Positions 1 to 8,267 of a stretch of 64,000 nucleotides of DNA are shown here, piece after piece. Positions within the stretch are counted from its first letter, which is position 1; every line of letters starts with the position of its first letter. Position numbers and translations under genes: made by a program. Origin of the DNA: Sphingomonas lycopersici (GTDB lineage: Bacteria > Pseudomonadota > Alphaproteobacteria > Sphingomonadales > Sphingomonadaceae); NCBI RefSeq assembly GCF_026130605.1, contig NZ_JANFAU010000009.1, positions 105,560 through 169,559 of the forward strand. The letters are read 5' to 3'. The notes beneath the pieces are model-generated. The model was not told the origin of the DNA, did not search any database, and worked only from the letters and a program-made list of their open reading frames with translations.

Positions 1-1
1 C

Positions 2-703
2 AAGGTCGATCTCGCGACCGCGTCGGCGCGCGGGGTCGCGGTGACCAACACCCCCGATGTGCTGACCGACGATGTCGCCGATCTTGCGGTCGGACTGGTC
101 ATCGCGCTGCTGCGCCAATTGCCGCGCGCCGACCGGTTCGTCCGCGACGGCCAGTGGCGCGACGGCGGCTTTCCGCTCGCACGCAAGGTTTCGGGGCGGC
201 GCTTCGGCATCGTCGGGCTGGGGCGGATCGGCGCGGCGATCGCAACACGGCTCGCCGCCTTCGGCCCGATCGCTTATACCGGCACGCAGGAGAAGCCGGT
301 GCCGTACGATTTTGCCCCCGATCCGGTTGCGCTGGCCGCGCGCAGCGACGTACTGATCGTCGCCTGCGCCGCGACCCCCGAGACGCGCGGGATGATCGAC
401 GCGGGCGTGCTCGATGCGCTCGGCGCGGACGGCTATCTGGTCAATGTGTCGCGCGGATCGGTGGTCGACGAAACCGCGCTGATCGCGGCGCTCGATACCG
501 GCCGCATCGCCGGCGCGGCGCTCGATGTCTTCGCCGACGAGCCGCGGGTGCCCGCCGCGCTGATCGCCAGCGCGCCGACCGTGCTGACCCCGCATATCGC
601 GAGCGCGACGGTGGAGACGCGCCGAGCGATGGCCGATCTGGTGCTCGCCAATCTCGACGCCTTCCTTGCCGGCGCGCCGCTGGTGACGCCGGTGACGGCA
701 TGA
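2..703 (+). CDS. D-2-hydroxyacid dehydrogenase, 5'-truncated by the window edge
   Basis: NAD(P)-dependent oxidation or reduction of 2-hydroxy/2-keto acids, of the glyoxylate/hydroxypyruvate reductase type; cytoplasmic. The frame is open from base 2, so the N-terminal third lies outside the window. Visible family features are the [14 protein letters not shown] stretch, the nucleotide-binding GLGRIG motif, the [10 protein letters not shown] loop, and the EP followed by PHIASAT that carry the catalytic Glu and His. The stop overlaps the start of the following SDR (ATGA), so the two are co-translated. The exact substrate is unknown. The downstream catabolic genes suggest a sugar-acid or 2-keto acid intermediate (inference). 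Confidence 0.85.
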   Translation, partial: KVDLATASARGVAVTNTPDVLTDDVADLAVGLVIALLRQLPRADRFVRDGQWRDGGFPLARKVSGRRFGIVGLGRIGAAIATRLAAFGPIAYTGTQEKPVPYDFAPDPVALAARSDVLIVACAATPETRGMIDAGVLDALGADGYLVNVSRGSVVDETALIAALDTGRIAGAALDVFADEPRVPAALIASAPTVLTPHIASATVETRRAMADLVLANLDAFLAGAPLVTPVTA

Positions 704-1449
704 GCGCGCGGATCGCGATCGTCACCGGCGCGGGCAGCGGGATCGGCCGCGCCGCCGCGATCGCGCTCGCCGCGCGCGGCTACCGGCTGGCGCTCGCCGG
801 GCGACGCGGGGAGACGCTGGAGGAAAGCCGCTCCCTGCTCGATCGCCCCGACGCGCATCTCGTCATCCCGACCGACGTTACCGATGCGGCCGCGGTCGCG
901 GCGCTGTTCGCGCAGACGGCGGCGCATTTCGGCCGGCTCGACCTGCTGTTCAACAACGCCGGGACCAACATCCCCGAAACCCCGACCGACATGTTGGCCG
1001 AGGCGGATTGGCGGCGCGTGATCGACACCAATCTGACCGGCGCGTTTCTGTGCCTGCAGGCGGCGTTCCGCACGATGAAGGCGCAACGGCCGCAGGGCGG
1101 GCGGATCATCAACAACGGCTCGATCTCGGCGCACAGCCCGCGCCCGGATTCGATCGCTTATACCGCGAGCAAGCACGCGATCACCGGCCTCACTCGCTCG
1201 ACCTCGCTCGACGGCCGCGCGTTCGGCATCGCCTGCGGGCAGATCGACATCGGCAACGCCGCCAGCGTGATGGGATCGCGGATGGAACGTGGCGTGCGCC
1301 AGGCCAATGGCACGATCGCCTCCGAACCGGTGATCGATGCCGCCCACGCCGGTGAAGCGATCGCCTATATGGACAGCCTGCCGATCGAGGCGAACGTGCA
1401 GTTCATGACGCTGATGGCGACCAACATGCCCTTTGTCGGGCGCGGGTGA
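700..1449 (+). CDS. SDR family oxidoreductase
   Basis: Classical short-chain dehydrogenase/reductase of 249 aa, the usual size. It has the TGAGSGIG cofactor motif at residues 9-16, NNAG at 85-88, catalytic Ser141, and the YxxxK pair at Tyr154/Lys158. ATG700 overlaps the TGA of the preceding dehydrogenase, which fixes the start. The long open frame running back to about 154 is an antisense-free shadow of the upstream gene. The substrate cannot be read from sequence; it probably oxidises a hydroxyl in the same pathway as its neighbour. Confidence 0.88.
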   Translation: MSARIAIVTGAGSGIGRAAAIALAARGYRLALAGRRGETLEESRSLLDRPDAHLVIPTDVTDAAAVAALFAQTAAHFGRLDLLFNNAGTNIPETPTDMLAEADWRRVIDTNLTGAFLCLQAAFRTMKAQRPQGGRIINNGSISAHSPRPDSIAYTASKHAITGLTRSTSLDGRAFGIACGQIDIGNAASVMGSRMERGVRQANGTIASEPVIDAAHAGEAIAYMDSLPIEANVQFMTLMATNMPFVGRG

Positions 1450-1461
1450 ACCGGCGCAGAT

Positions 1462-2568
1462 TCAGTCGAACAACAACACCGGCTTGATCGCTGCCCCGGT
1501 TTCCGAATCGTGGAATGCCGCATTGATCTCGGCGAAGGGGTAGAAACGGATCAGCCGGTCGAACGGGAAACGCCCGGCGCGATGGAGCGCGATCAGCTCG
1601 GGGATGAAGGTCTTGGGATCGGCATCCCCCTCCACCACGCCGCGGATCACCCTGCCGCCGCTCATCACATGGCTGACATCGGCGGAGAACATCGTGCCGG
1701 GCGCCGCCGCGCCGACGATTGCGCATTCGCCCCGCACGCCCAGCACCGCGACCGCCTGTTCGATCACCCGCGGATTGCCGGTGCAGTCGATCGCATGATC
1801 GACGCCGCTCGGCAGCGCCGCCAGCACCGCGGCGACAGGATCATCCGCGCCCGCCTGGATCGTCATCCCCGCGCCCAGATCGCGCGCCAGCGCGAGGCGA
1901 TCGGCGTTGAGATCGACCGCGACGATCGTCGCCGCGCCGACCACCGCCGCCGCCATCACCGCCGCAAGCCCGACCGAGCCGGCACCGAACACCACCACGC
2001 TCTGCCCCCGCTGCACCTTCTGCGCCTTCATCACCGCACCGGCCCCGGTCAGGATGCCGCAGCCAAGCGGCGCGGCGATGCGCAGGTCGACATCGCGCGG
2101 CACCACCACGGCATTGCGTTCGCGGCACAAAGCATGCGTGGCGAAGGACGATTGGCCGAAGATATTGCCGAACACGGGCGCGCCGCCGGCGTCGACGAGC
2201 GTCGTTGAACCGTCCGGCCGCGTACCGAAGAAATTGCGCGGAAAGAATTCGTGGCAATAGCTTTGCGCATCCGCGCGGCAGCTTGGGCAGGTGCCGCAGC
2301 TGTTGAAGCTCATCACGACATGATCACCCGGCGCGACATCGCGCACATCGCCGCCGACCGCCTCGACGATCCCGGCACCTTCATGCCCCAATACCACCGG
2401 CTGCGGCACCGGCACGCCCTGTCGCCACATCGTCGCATCGGTGTGACACACCCCCGTCGCGACCAGCCGCACGAGGATCTCATCCGCGCGCGGCGAATCG
2501 AGGTGCAGCCGCCGGAGCGCCATCGGCGCGTCCGCATGCTCTACCACTGCGGCCAATATCTCGGTCAT
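1462..2568 (-). CDS. Zinc-dependent alcohol dehydrogenase, aryl/benzyl-alcohol type
   Basis: Medium-chain, zinc-dependent, NAD-linked alcohol dehydrogenase of 368 aa. Catalytic zinc ligands are visible as Cys41 (GVCHTD), His62 (GHEGAG) and the Cys in the LGCGILTGAG motif. The structural zinc ligands are Cys91, 94, 97 and 105. The Rossmann motif is GAGSVGLAA. The GCGILTGAG segment resembles benzyl-alcohol and aryl-alcohol dehydrogenases. The start at 2568 is chosen because GGAGG lies about 7 bases upstream; the frame stays open further upstream but there overlaps the divergent receptor gene. It is transcribed away from the TonB receptor, across a region with two LacI-type operators. Confidence 0.87.
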   Translation of the reverse strand: MTEILAAVVEHADAPMALRRLHLDSPRADEILVRLVATGVCHTDATMWRQGVPVPQPVVLGHEGAGIVEAVGGDVRDVAPGDHVVMSFNSCGTCPSCRADAQSYCHEFFPRNFFGTRPDGSTTLVDAGGAPVFGNIFGQSSFATHALCRERNAVVVPRDVDLRIAAPLGCGILTGAGAVMKAQKVQRGQSVVVFGAGSVGLAAVMAAAVVGAATIVAVDLNADRLALARDLGAGMTIQAGADDPVAAVLAALPSGVDHAIDCTGNPRVIEQAVAVLGVRGECAIVGAAAPGTMFSADVSHVMSGGRVIRGVVEGDADPKTFIPELIALHRAGRFPFDRLIRFYPFAEINAAFHDSETGAAIKPVLLFD

Positions 2569-2586
2569 CTGCCCTCCTGAGTTATT

Positions 2587-2600
2587 TGGGACCGATATCA
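2587..2600. promoter_or_regulatory. LacI-type operator, copy 1
   Basis: The sequence TGGGACCGATATCA fits the imperfect palindrome TGnnAyCGrTnnCA, typical of LacI/GalR-family operators. It lies 18 bp upstream of the alcohol dehydrogenase start. An identical 14-mer in the same orientation sits upstream of the divergent receptor gene. No LacI-family gene is visible in the window, so the cognate regulator must be encoded elsewhere. Confidence 0.6.
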
Positions 2601-2730
2601 TCAAAATCGCCGATTTCCAACTCGCGATCTGCAACAGCAAGCACGACGACGCAAATTCTAAGCTTTCCTCAGGCGATTTTTGAGGCGGCCGGTGCATCTC
2701 GGCGCTTGCATTAGTATCCCAGCGTGATAA

Positions 2731-2744
2731 TGGGACCGATATCA
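2731..2744. promoter_or_regulatory. LacI-type operator, copy 2
   Basis: Exact second copy of the TGGGACCGATATCA 14-mer, 50 bp upstream of the TonB receptor start. Two identical copies in a 226-bp divergent intergenic region argue for a shared regulator that controls the alcohol dehydrogenase and the receptor together. Confidence 0.6.
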
Positions 2745-2794
2745 CGTACCCATCCAGAGAGCGCTGCAGGGCGCCCGAGCCAAGGGGAGGAAAC

Positions 2795-5632
2795 ATGCTG
2801 TCGAGGATCATTTCCAACCGCCGCATTCGCGCGGCGCTGTGTGGCGGCAGCGCAATCGGCGCATTGATCTGCACGGCAGCGGCAACGGCACAGACCGCGC
2901 CGCAGGAAGCGGCGGCGCCCGATGCCGCGGGCGCGCAGCAAGAGGTGGTCGTCACGGGCTCGCGCATCGTGCGCTCGGGCTTCTCCGCGCCCACCCCGGT
3001 CACCGTGGTCGGCGAGGAACGGCTGGAACAGCGCGCGATCACCAATGTCGGCGACGCGCTCAACGAGCTGCCGTCGTTCCGCGCACTGCAGACCCCGGCG
3101 ACACAACAAGCGGTGGGCGGCAATATCGGCGCGCGCGTGCTCGATCTGCGCGGGCTGGGCGCGACGCGCACGCTGGTGTTGCTCGACGGCAAGCGCTTCG
3201 TTCCCTCGACCACCCAGGGCACGATCGACGTCAACCTCATCCCCAGCTCGCTGATTGAGCGGACCGAGGTGGTCACCGGCGGCGCTTCCGCGGCTTATGG
3301 TTCGGACGCGGTGGCCGGTGTCGTCAACTTCATCCTCGACAAGAAGCTCACCGGTTTCAAGGGATCGGTCCAGGCCGGGATTTCGCAGCGCGGCGACGGC
3401 GCGGAGCAGAATGTCCAGCTCGCCTATGGCAACCACTTCGCCGGCGAACGCGGACATTTCATCATCGCCGGAGAATATAATAACGCGAAGGGGTTGGGCG
3501 ATTGCTACACGCGCAGCTGGTGCCCGCGCGAGCAGCTGATCGGCAATACCCCGGCCGGCTATGCCGGACTGCCGGCGAGCATCCGCGGCGGCCCCGCGGG
3601 CACCGGGACGCTGTCTTCGGGCGGGCTGATCGTCGCCAATTCGGGGCCGCTGCGCGGGCTGGCCTTCAACCCGAACGGCACCACCTCGGCCTATGATTTC
3701 GGCACGATCTACGGCACCAATCCCTCCCCGCTGTTCACGCTGGGAGGCACCGAATCCGCGCGCAACGGTTTCCTCGACGGAATCCTGCTCAGCCCGCCGG
3801 TGGAGCGGTTCGTCGGCTATGCCCATGCCGATTACCAGCTGTCCGACACGGTGAAGGCCAATCTCGATCTGTCCTACGGCCAGGTGAAGGGGATGGTGAT
3901 CGGATCGGTCGCGCGATCGACCGTGACGATCCAGCGCAGCAACGCCTATCTGCCGGCGGGGGTCGCCGCGATCATGGACCAGAACGGGATCGGCTCGTTC
4001 ACGCTGGGCCGCGCGTTCATGGACCTCGGCGGCGCGGTAGACCGGTCCGACAACAAGACCTATCGCGCGGTCTTCTCGCTCGAAGGGCGGATCAGCGACA
4101 AATGGCGCTGGGATGCCTATTACCAATATGGCCGCAACGAATTCCGCCAGGATTACACCGGCAACGTGATCGCCTCACGCGTCGCGAACGCGGCCGATGC
4201 GGTCAACGTCAACGGCCAGATCGTGTGCCGGATCAATGCCGGCGCGGTCGCCGCCGATCCGTCCTGCGTACCGCTCAACATCTTCGGCGCGGGCAATATC
4301 TCGCCGGCCGCGGCGGCCTATATCGCGCCGTCGGGCTTCCAGACGACCAATCTTACCGAGCATGTCGTGGCGGCGAACGTCAACGGCGCGCTGTTCGCGC
4401 TGCCCGGGGGTGATTTCTCGATCGCCGCGGGCGGCGAATATCGCAACGACAGCGCGACCGGCGCGGCGGACGCGCTGTCCACCGCCAATGCCTTCTGGTC
4501 GTTCAACGGCAAGGCGGTGGTCGGCCGCATCGAGGTCGCCGAAGGCTATGTCGAGGCCGAAGCGCCGATCCTGCGCGATCTGCCCTTTGCCAAGACGCTC
4601 GAACTGAACGGCGCGGTCCGGCGCACGCATTACAACCGCACGGCGCCCGGATCCTCCTCCACCTCGGTCGATGCGACGACATGGAAGATCGGCGGCGTAT
4701 GGGCACCGAACGACACGATCCGTTTCCGCGCGACGCGCTCGCGCGATATCCGCGCGCCCAACCTCACCGAATTGTTCGGGCCGGTAACGCTGGGCCGCAC
4801 CACGATCGTCGACCCGGCCAACAACGGCGCGCAGATCCAGGTCAACGCCTATTCCGGCGCCAACGGCCAGCTTGCGCCCGAGAAAGCCGATACCTGGACG
4901 GCGGGCGCGGTGCTCAGCCCCGGGTTCATTCCCGGGCTGCGGCTGTCGGTGGATTATTATGACATCAAGCTGAAGGGCGCGATCTCCACGCTCGGCGCGC
5001 AGGTGCTGGTCGATCGCTGCGCCGCCGGGCAGGCCGCGCTGTGCCAATATGTCCAGCGCGACGCCGCCGGCACGCTGACGAGCGTCAGCGACGTGCTCCA
5101 GAACGTCAGCGAGATCGACAATCGCGGCATCGATATCGAGGCGAGCTACCGCACCGGGCTCGGCGCGCTCGGCAACCTCGATCTCCGGCTGCTCGCGACG
5201 CATTATCTCAAGCTGTCGATCGGCGGCGTCGATCGCACCGGCCAGACCGGCTACCGGCCCGGGACGACGACCGGCGTCCCCGACTGGATCATCGACGGCA
5301 CCGCGGTGTGGTCGATCGGCGCGCTCGCGCTCAACCTGCACGGAAAATATATCCCGCAGGGCATTTTCGACACCACCTTGGTCGGCCCGCAGGATGCGGG
5401 CTATTCCCCGGCGCTCGCGAACAGCATCAACAACAATCGCGTGAACGGGCGTTTCTACCTCGATCTCGGCGCGACGATCAAAATCAACGACCGGTTCGAG
5501 ATGTTCGGCGTGATCAACAATCTGCTCGACAAGGATCCGCCGCTCGCGGCCAGCGCGCAGGGCGCCACCAACCAGGTCTATTTCGATCCGATCGGCCGCT
5601 ATTTCAAATTCGGCGCGCGCGTCCGGCTGTAA
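2795..5632 (+). CDS. TonB-dependent receptor
   Basis: Outer-membrane TonB-dependent transporter of 945 aa. It has a signal peptide with a likely cleavage after ATAQ near residue 33, a TonB-box-like EVVVTGS motif, a plug domain, and a long beta-barrel ending in FGARVRL. The N-terminal architecture (VLDLRGLGATRTLVLLDG, VTGGASAAYGSDAVAGVVN) is typical of the large sphingomonad receptors that import oligosaccharides and plant compounds. GGGGAGG lies just before the ATG. The PEP-mutase-family gene starts 32 bp after its stop and is probably co-transcribed. Its ligand is unknown. Confidence 0.93.
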   Translation: MLSRIISNRRIRAALCGGSAIGALICTAAATAQTAPQEAAAPDAAGAQQEVVVTGSRIVRSGFSAPTPVTVVGEERLEQRAITNVGDALNELPSFRALQTPATQQAVGGNIGARVLDLRGLGATRTLVLLDGKRFVPSTTQGTIDVNLIPSSLIERTEVVTGGASAAYGSDAVAGVVNFILDKKLTGFKGSVQAGISQRGDGAEQNVQLAYGNHFAGERGHFIIAGEYNNAKGLGDCYTRSWCPREQLIGNTPAGYAGLPASIRGGPAGTGTLSSGGLIVANSGPLRGLAFNPNGTTSAYDFGTIYGTNPSPLFTLGGTESARNGFLDGILLSPPVERFVGYAHADYQLSDTVKANLDLSYGQVKGMVIGSVARSTVTIQRSNAYLPAGVAAIMDQNGIGSFTLGRAFMDLGGAVDRSDNKTYRAVFSLEGRISDKWRWDAYYQYGRNEFRQDYTGNVIASRVANAADAVNVNGQIVCRINAGAVAADPSCVPLNIFGAGNISPAAAAYIAPSGFQTTNLTEHVVAANVNGALFALPGGDFSIAAGGEYRNDSATGAADALSTANAFWSFNGKAVVGRIEVAEGYVEAEAPILRDLPFAKTLELNGAVRRTHYNRTAPGSSSTSVDATTWKIGGVWAPNDTIRFRATRSRDIRAPNLTELFGPVTLGRTTIVDPANNGAQIQVNAYSGANGQLAPEKADTWTAGAVLSPGFIPGLRLSVDYYDIKLKGAISTLGAQVLVDRCAAGQAALCQYVQRDAAGTLTSVSDVLQNVSEIDNRGIDIEASYRTGLGALGNLDLRLLATHYLKLSIGGVDRTGQTGYRPGTTTGVPDWIIDGTAVWSIGALALNLHGKYIPQGIFDTTLVGPQDAGYSPALANSINNNRVNGRFYLDLGATIKINDRFEMFGVINNLLDKDPPLAASAQGATNQVYFDPIGRYFKFGARVRL

Positions 5633-5664
5633 CCCCCAAAAGCATCAGGAAACGGAAAATCCCA

Positions 5665-6609
5665 ATGGCGAAGAAGACGCTTCAACACCTCCTGCAGACG
5701 AGCGACAAATGCATCGTCGCGCCGTGCGTCTATGATTGCGCCTCGGCGCGCGCAGTGGAAATGGTCGGCTTCGAAGCGATGATGCTGTCGGGCGGCGAGG
5801 TGTCGATCGCGATGAACGGCGTGATCGATTATGGCTTCAGCAATCTCACCGATGTCGAATGGATCACCAGCCGGATCGCGCAGACATCGGCGATTCCGCT
5901 CGCCGCCGATATCGAGGACGGTTTCGGCGGCCCGCTCGCGGTGTATCGCAGCGCGCGGCGCATGGCGATGGCCGGCGCCACCGCATTGCAGCTCGAAGAC
6001 GCCAGCGACATGGAGGAATCGACCGGCCTTCTGTCGCGCGAAAAATATCTCGAGAAGGTAAAGGCCGCGCTCGCCGCGCTGGAAGGCACCAATTGCTTCC
6101 TCATCGCGCGCACCAATGCCGATCCCGAAACCCAGATGGACGAAGGCTGCGAACGGATGCGGCTGGCGCATGAGCTGGGCGCCGCGATGACCACCGTGGT
6201 CAAGATCGGGACGCTCGATCATGCCAAATATGTCGCCGAGCGCGTACCGGGGTGGAAGATGTTCCCCGACGTCCGCGATATCGACGGCAAACCGGCGGTG
6301 ACCGTCGACCAGATCTATCCGCTCGGCTTCAACTTCATGACGATGCACTATACGCTGAAGGCGGCGATGGACGGCATGCTGGAGCACGGCAAGCACAATT
6401 TCGCGCAGCAGGGCTGCCATTACACCTGCCAGAAAGTCGATGCGACCGGCGTGATGGGGATGAGCGCCACCCCCTTGTTCGACCCGCAAAGCTATATGGA
6501 GCTCGAAGGCCGGTTCAGCGGGCAGGACAAGACCTATACGATCGTCGGCAACCAGGTCGAGGACTTCCCGGCGGGTTTCGTGCGATCCTCGATCGACGAC
6601 CGGCTTTGA
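5665..6609 (+). CDS. Isocitrate lyase/PEP mutase superfamily enzyme
   Basis: A 314-aa alpha/beta-barrel enzyme of the PEP mutase/isocitrate lyase superfamily. The superfamily includes oxaloacetate decarboxylase, 2-methylisocitrate lyase and 2,3-dimethylmalate lyase. The N-terminal CIVAPCVYDCASARAVE segment and the acidic metal-binding ADIEDGFGG motif are characteristic, as is the later RTNADPETQMDEGCER region. The start ATG5665 follows a CAGGAAACGG sequence. The methylisocitrate-lyase KKCGH signature is not seen, so a C-C lyase or decarboxylase acting on a different 2-hydroxy or 2-oxo dicarboxylate is more likely (inference). Confidence 0.82.
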   Translation: MAKKTLQHLLQTSDKCIVAPCVYDCASARAVEMVGFEAMMLSGGEVSIAMNGVIDYGFSNLTDVEWITSRIAQTSAIPLAADIEDGFGGPLAVYRSARRMAMAGATALQLEDASDMEESTGLLSREKYLEKVKAALAALEGTNCFLIARTNADPETQMDEGCERMRLAHELGAAMTTVVKIGTLDHAKYVAERVPGWKMFPDVRDIDGKPAVTVDQIYPLGFNFMTMHYTLKAAMDGMLEHGKHNFAQQGCHYTCQKVDATGVMGMSATPLFDPQSYMELEGRFSGQDKTYTIVGNQVEDFPAGFVRSSIDDRL

Positions 6610-6618
6610 CATGACAGC

Positions 6619-6643
6619 GGTGGGGGCGTGCCGCGCCCCCACC
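6619..6643. terminator. GC-rich hairpin after the lyase gene
   Basis: Perfect 10-bp stem GGTGGGGGCG / CGCCCCCACC with a 5-nt loop, 10 bp after the lyase stop. There is no U-tract, so it is either a weak intrinsic terminator or an mRNA 3'-end stabiliser between convergent genes. Confidence 0.5.
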
Positions 6644-6675
6644 GGCTTCGGCCGGATTCAGGCCAAGGCGGCGTG

Positions 6676-6698
6676 CTGCGGGCTTCGGCTGCCCGCAG
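6676..6698. terminator. Hairpin downstream of the PsiF-like gene
   Basis: Perfect 8-bp stem CTGCGGGC / GCCCGCAG with a 7-nt loop, 8 bp beyond the stop of the minus-strand PsiF-like gene. There is no clear U-run. Confidence 0.4.
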
Positions 6699-6705
6699 CG
6701 CCGGA

Positions 6706-6957
6706 TCAGGCCTTCTTGCAGTGCGACATGAAGCTCTTGCGCGGTTTGCCGTGCAGCCCCTTGGCATCGGCCTGCTTGGAACAGTCGAGCGACTTCACGG
6801 TTCGGGCGACCGGCGCCTTGCTGGGCTTGGCAGCGGGCGCCTTGCTGGCCTTGGCCGCATCGGCTTTCGGGGCAGGCACGGTCGCGGCGGTCTGGGCGAA
6901 GGCCGAACTCGTCATCAGGGCGATGGCAGCGGCGGCGGCGGCAATCTTGACCTGCAT
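6706..6957 (-). CDS. PsiF-like small secreted protein
   Basis: An 83-aa exported protein with a signal peptide (MQVKIAAAAAAIALM, cleavage near AFA-QT), an Ala/Lys/Pro-rich linker, and a C-terminal repeat of the PsiF type (LDCSKQADAKGLHGKPRKSF then MSHC). The PsiF family is named for phosphate-starvation induction in E. coli, but its molecular function is not established. The family normally carries one or two of these Cys-containing repeats; here there is one. It stands alone between convergent and divergent neighbours. Confidence 0.75.
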   Translation of the reverse strand: MQVKIAAAAAAIALMTSSAFAQTAATVPAPKADAAKASKAPAAKPSKAPVARTVKSLDCSKQADAKGLHGKPRKSFMSHCKKA

Positions 6958-7058
6958 AGCAAACTCTCCAGCTACGTCCTCTTCGGGGACGCGCGGGATT
7001 TACGCCGTCGCTCCAGCGGCTGTCACGTTACAACGACGAAATGTTCCCCGGCTTCGCG

Positions 7059-8267
7059 CTATCGGGGCGCGATATCGGCATCATGCTCGCCAAGCATCGG
7101 CGCGGCGAACGGATCCGGCCCCGGCGTGCGGGAGAATTTGATCGGGCGGGTGACGCCGCGATAGTGACCGATCTTCGGATGCGCGATCGAGGCGACCATA
7201 TTCTCGGCCTGCACCTGCGGGTCTTCGAACATATCCTCGATGTGGCGCACCGCCGAGCACGGGACCGCGTCGCCGAACAATCGCTCCCACTCGATCGCCG
7301 AGCGCGCGCGCAGTGCCGCGCGCAGCGCCGGCACCAGTTCGGCCGCGTGGTCGGCGCGATTGCGCACGCTGGCGTAACGCGGGTTGTCGGCGAGATCGTG
7401 GAGCCCGGTCAGCTCGCACAGCGCTTTCCAGAAATGCGGGGTGTTCGCCGACAGATAGAGATAGCCGTCGCCGGTCGGGTGGAGCCCGGTGATCCCGCCC
7501 GAGCGCATGTCGCGGGAGATATCGTGCGCCTCGCCCTCGGCCTGGATCATCCGCGCCGATTGCATCGTGAGCGCGCTGCGCAGCAGCGACACGCCGACAT
7601 ATTGCCCCGCGCCGCTGCGTTCGCGCTCGAACAGTGCCGAGGACACCCCCGCCGCGACCAGCGCCGCGGCATAATAATCGACCGGCGAGCCATAAGTAAG
7701 CTCGGGGACCGGGGGCTTGCCCTGGAGCACGCACATCCCGGTCATCGCCTGGAGGACCTGATCATATCCCGCCTTGCCGCGCAGCGGGCCTTCCTCGCCA
7801 TAGCCGGTGACCACGCAATAGATCAGCCGCGGGTTGACCGCCTCCAGCCGGGGGTGATCGATCCCCAGCCGCTCGGCGACGCCGGGGCGGAAATTATGGA
7901 CCAGCACATCCGCCTCGGCCGCCAATGCATGGAGCCGCGCGCGATCGGCATCCTGCTTCAAATCGAGCACGATCCCGCGCTTGCTGCGATTGACCCCGAG
8001 GAAGGCGCGGTTCTCGCCTTCCAATGTGGAAGGATAAGCGCGCAGATTGTCCCCCGCCGGGGGCTCGACCTTGATCACGTCCGCCCCCTGATCGGCGAGC
8101 AGGGTGCAGCCATAAGGACCGGCGATATAGGCGCTGAGATCGAGCACCCGCACCCCCGAGAGCGGCCCGCGCGGTCCCTCGCGCGACGGATTGTCGAACG
8201 CCGATCCCGGCGCCGGCTGCATTGGGTCGGACGGCGGTGACACGGGGGGCGAAGCACTCATCGACAT
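7059..8267 (-). CDS. CaiB/BaiF (family III) CoA-transferase
   Basis: Family III CoA-transferase of 402 aa that moves CoA between a CoA-thioester and a free carboxylic acid. The N-terminal GVRVLDLSAYIAGPYG and GADVIKVEPP motifs are diagnostic. The catalytic Asp falls at residue 169 (AGYDQVLQAM), in the position known from formyl-CoA transferase. Its start overlaps the GH127 stop by one base, so it is the last gene of the minus-strand operon. With the CitE-like lyase opposite, it suggests CoA activation and cleavage of a carboxylic acid intermediate (inference). Confidence 0.88.
   Translation of the reverse strand: MSMSASPPVSPPSDPMQPAPGSAFDNPSREGPRGPLSGVRVLDLSAYIAGPYGCTLLADQGADVIKVEPPAGDNLRAYPSTLEGENRAFLGVNRSKRGIVLDLKQDADRARLHALAAEADVLVHNFRPGVAERLGIDHPRLEAVNPRLIYCVVTGYGEEGPLRGKAGYDQVLQAMTGMCVLQGKPPVPELTYGSPVDYYAAALVAAGVSSALFERERSGAGQYVGVSLLRSALTMQSARMIQAEGEAHDISRDMRSGGITGLHPTGDGYLYLSANTPHFWKALCELTGLHDLADNPRYASVRNRADHAAELVPALRAALRARSAIEWERLFGDAVPCSAVRHIEDMFEDPQVQAENMVASIAHPKIGHYRGVTRPIKFSRTPGPDPFAAPMLGEHDADIAPR

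Noticed and set aside
154..699. N-terminal extension of the SDR frame
   Set aside because: It overlaps the 2-hydroxyacid dehydrogenase in another frame and has no SDR similarity; ATG700 with ATGA overlap is the natural start.
2711..4126. Long minus-strand open frame opposite the TonB receptor
   Set aside because: It is a GC-rich antisense shadow: no ribosome-binding site, Arg/Asp-rich low-complexity protein, and the plus strand encodes a clear receptor.
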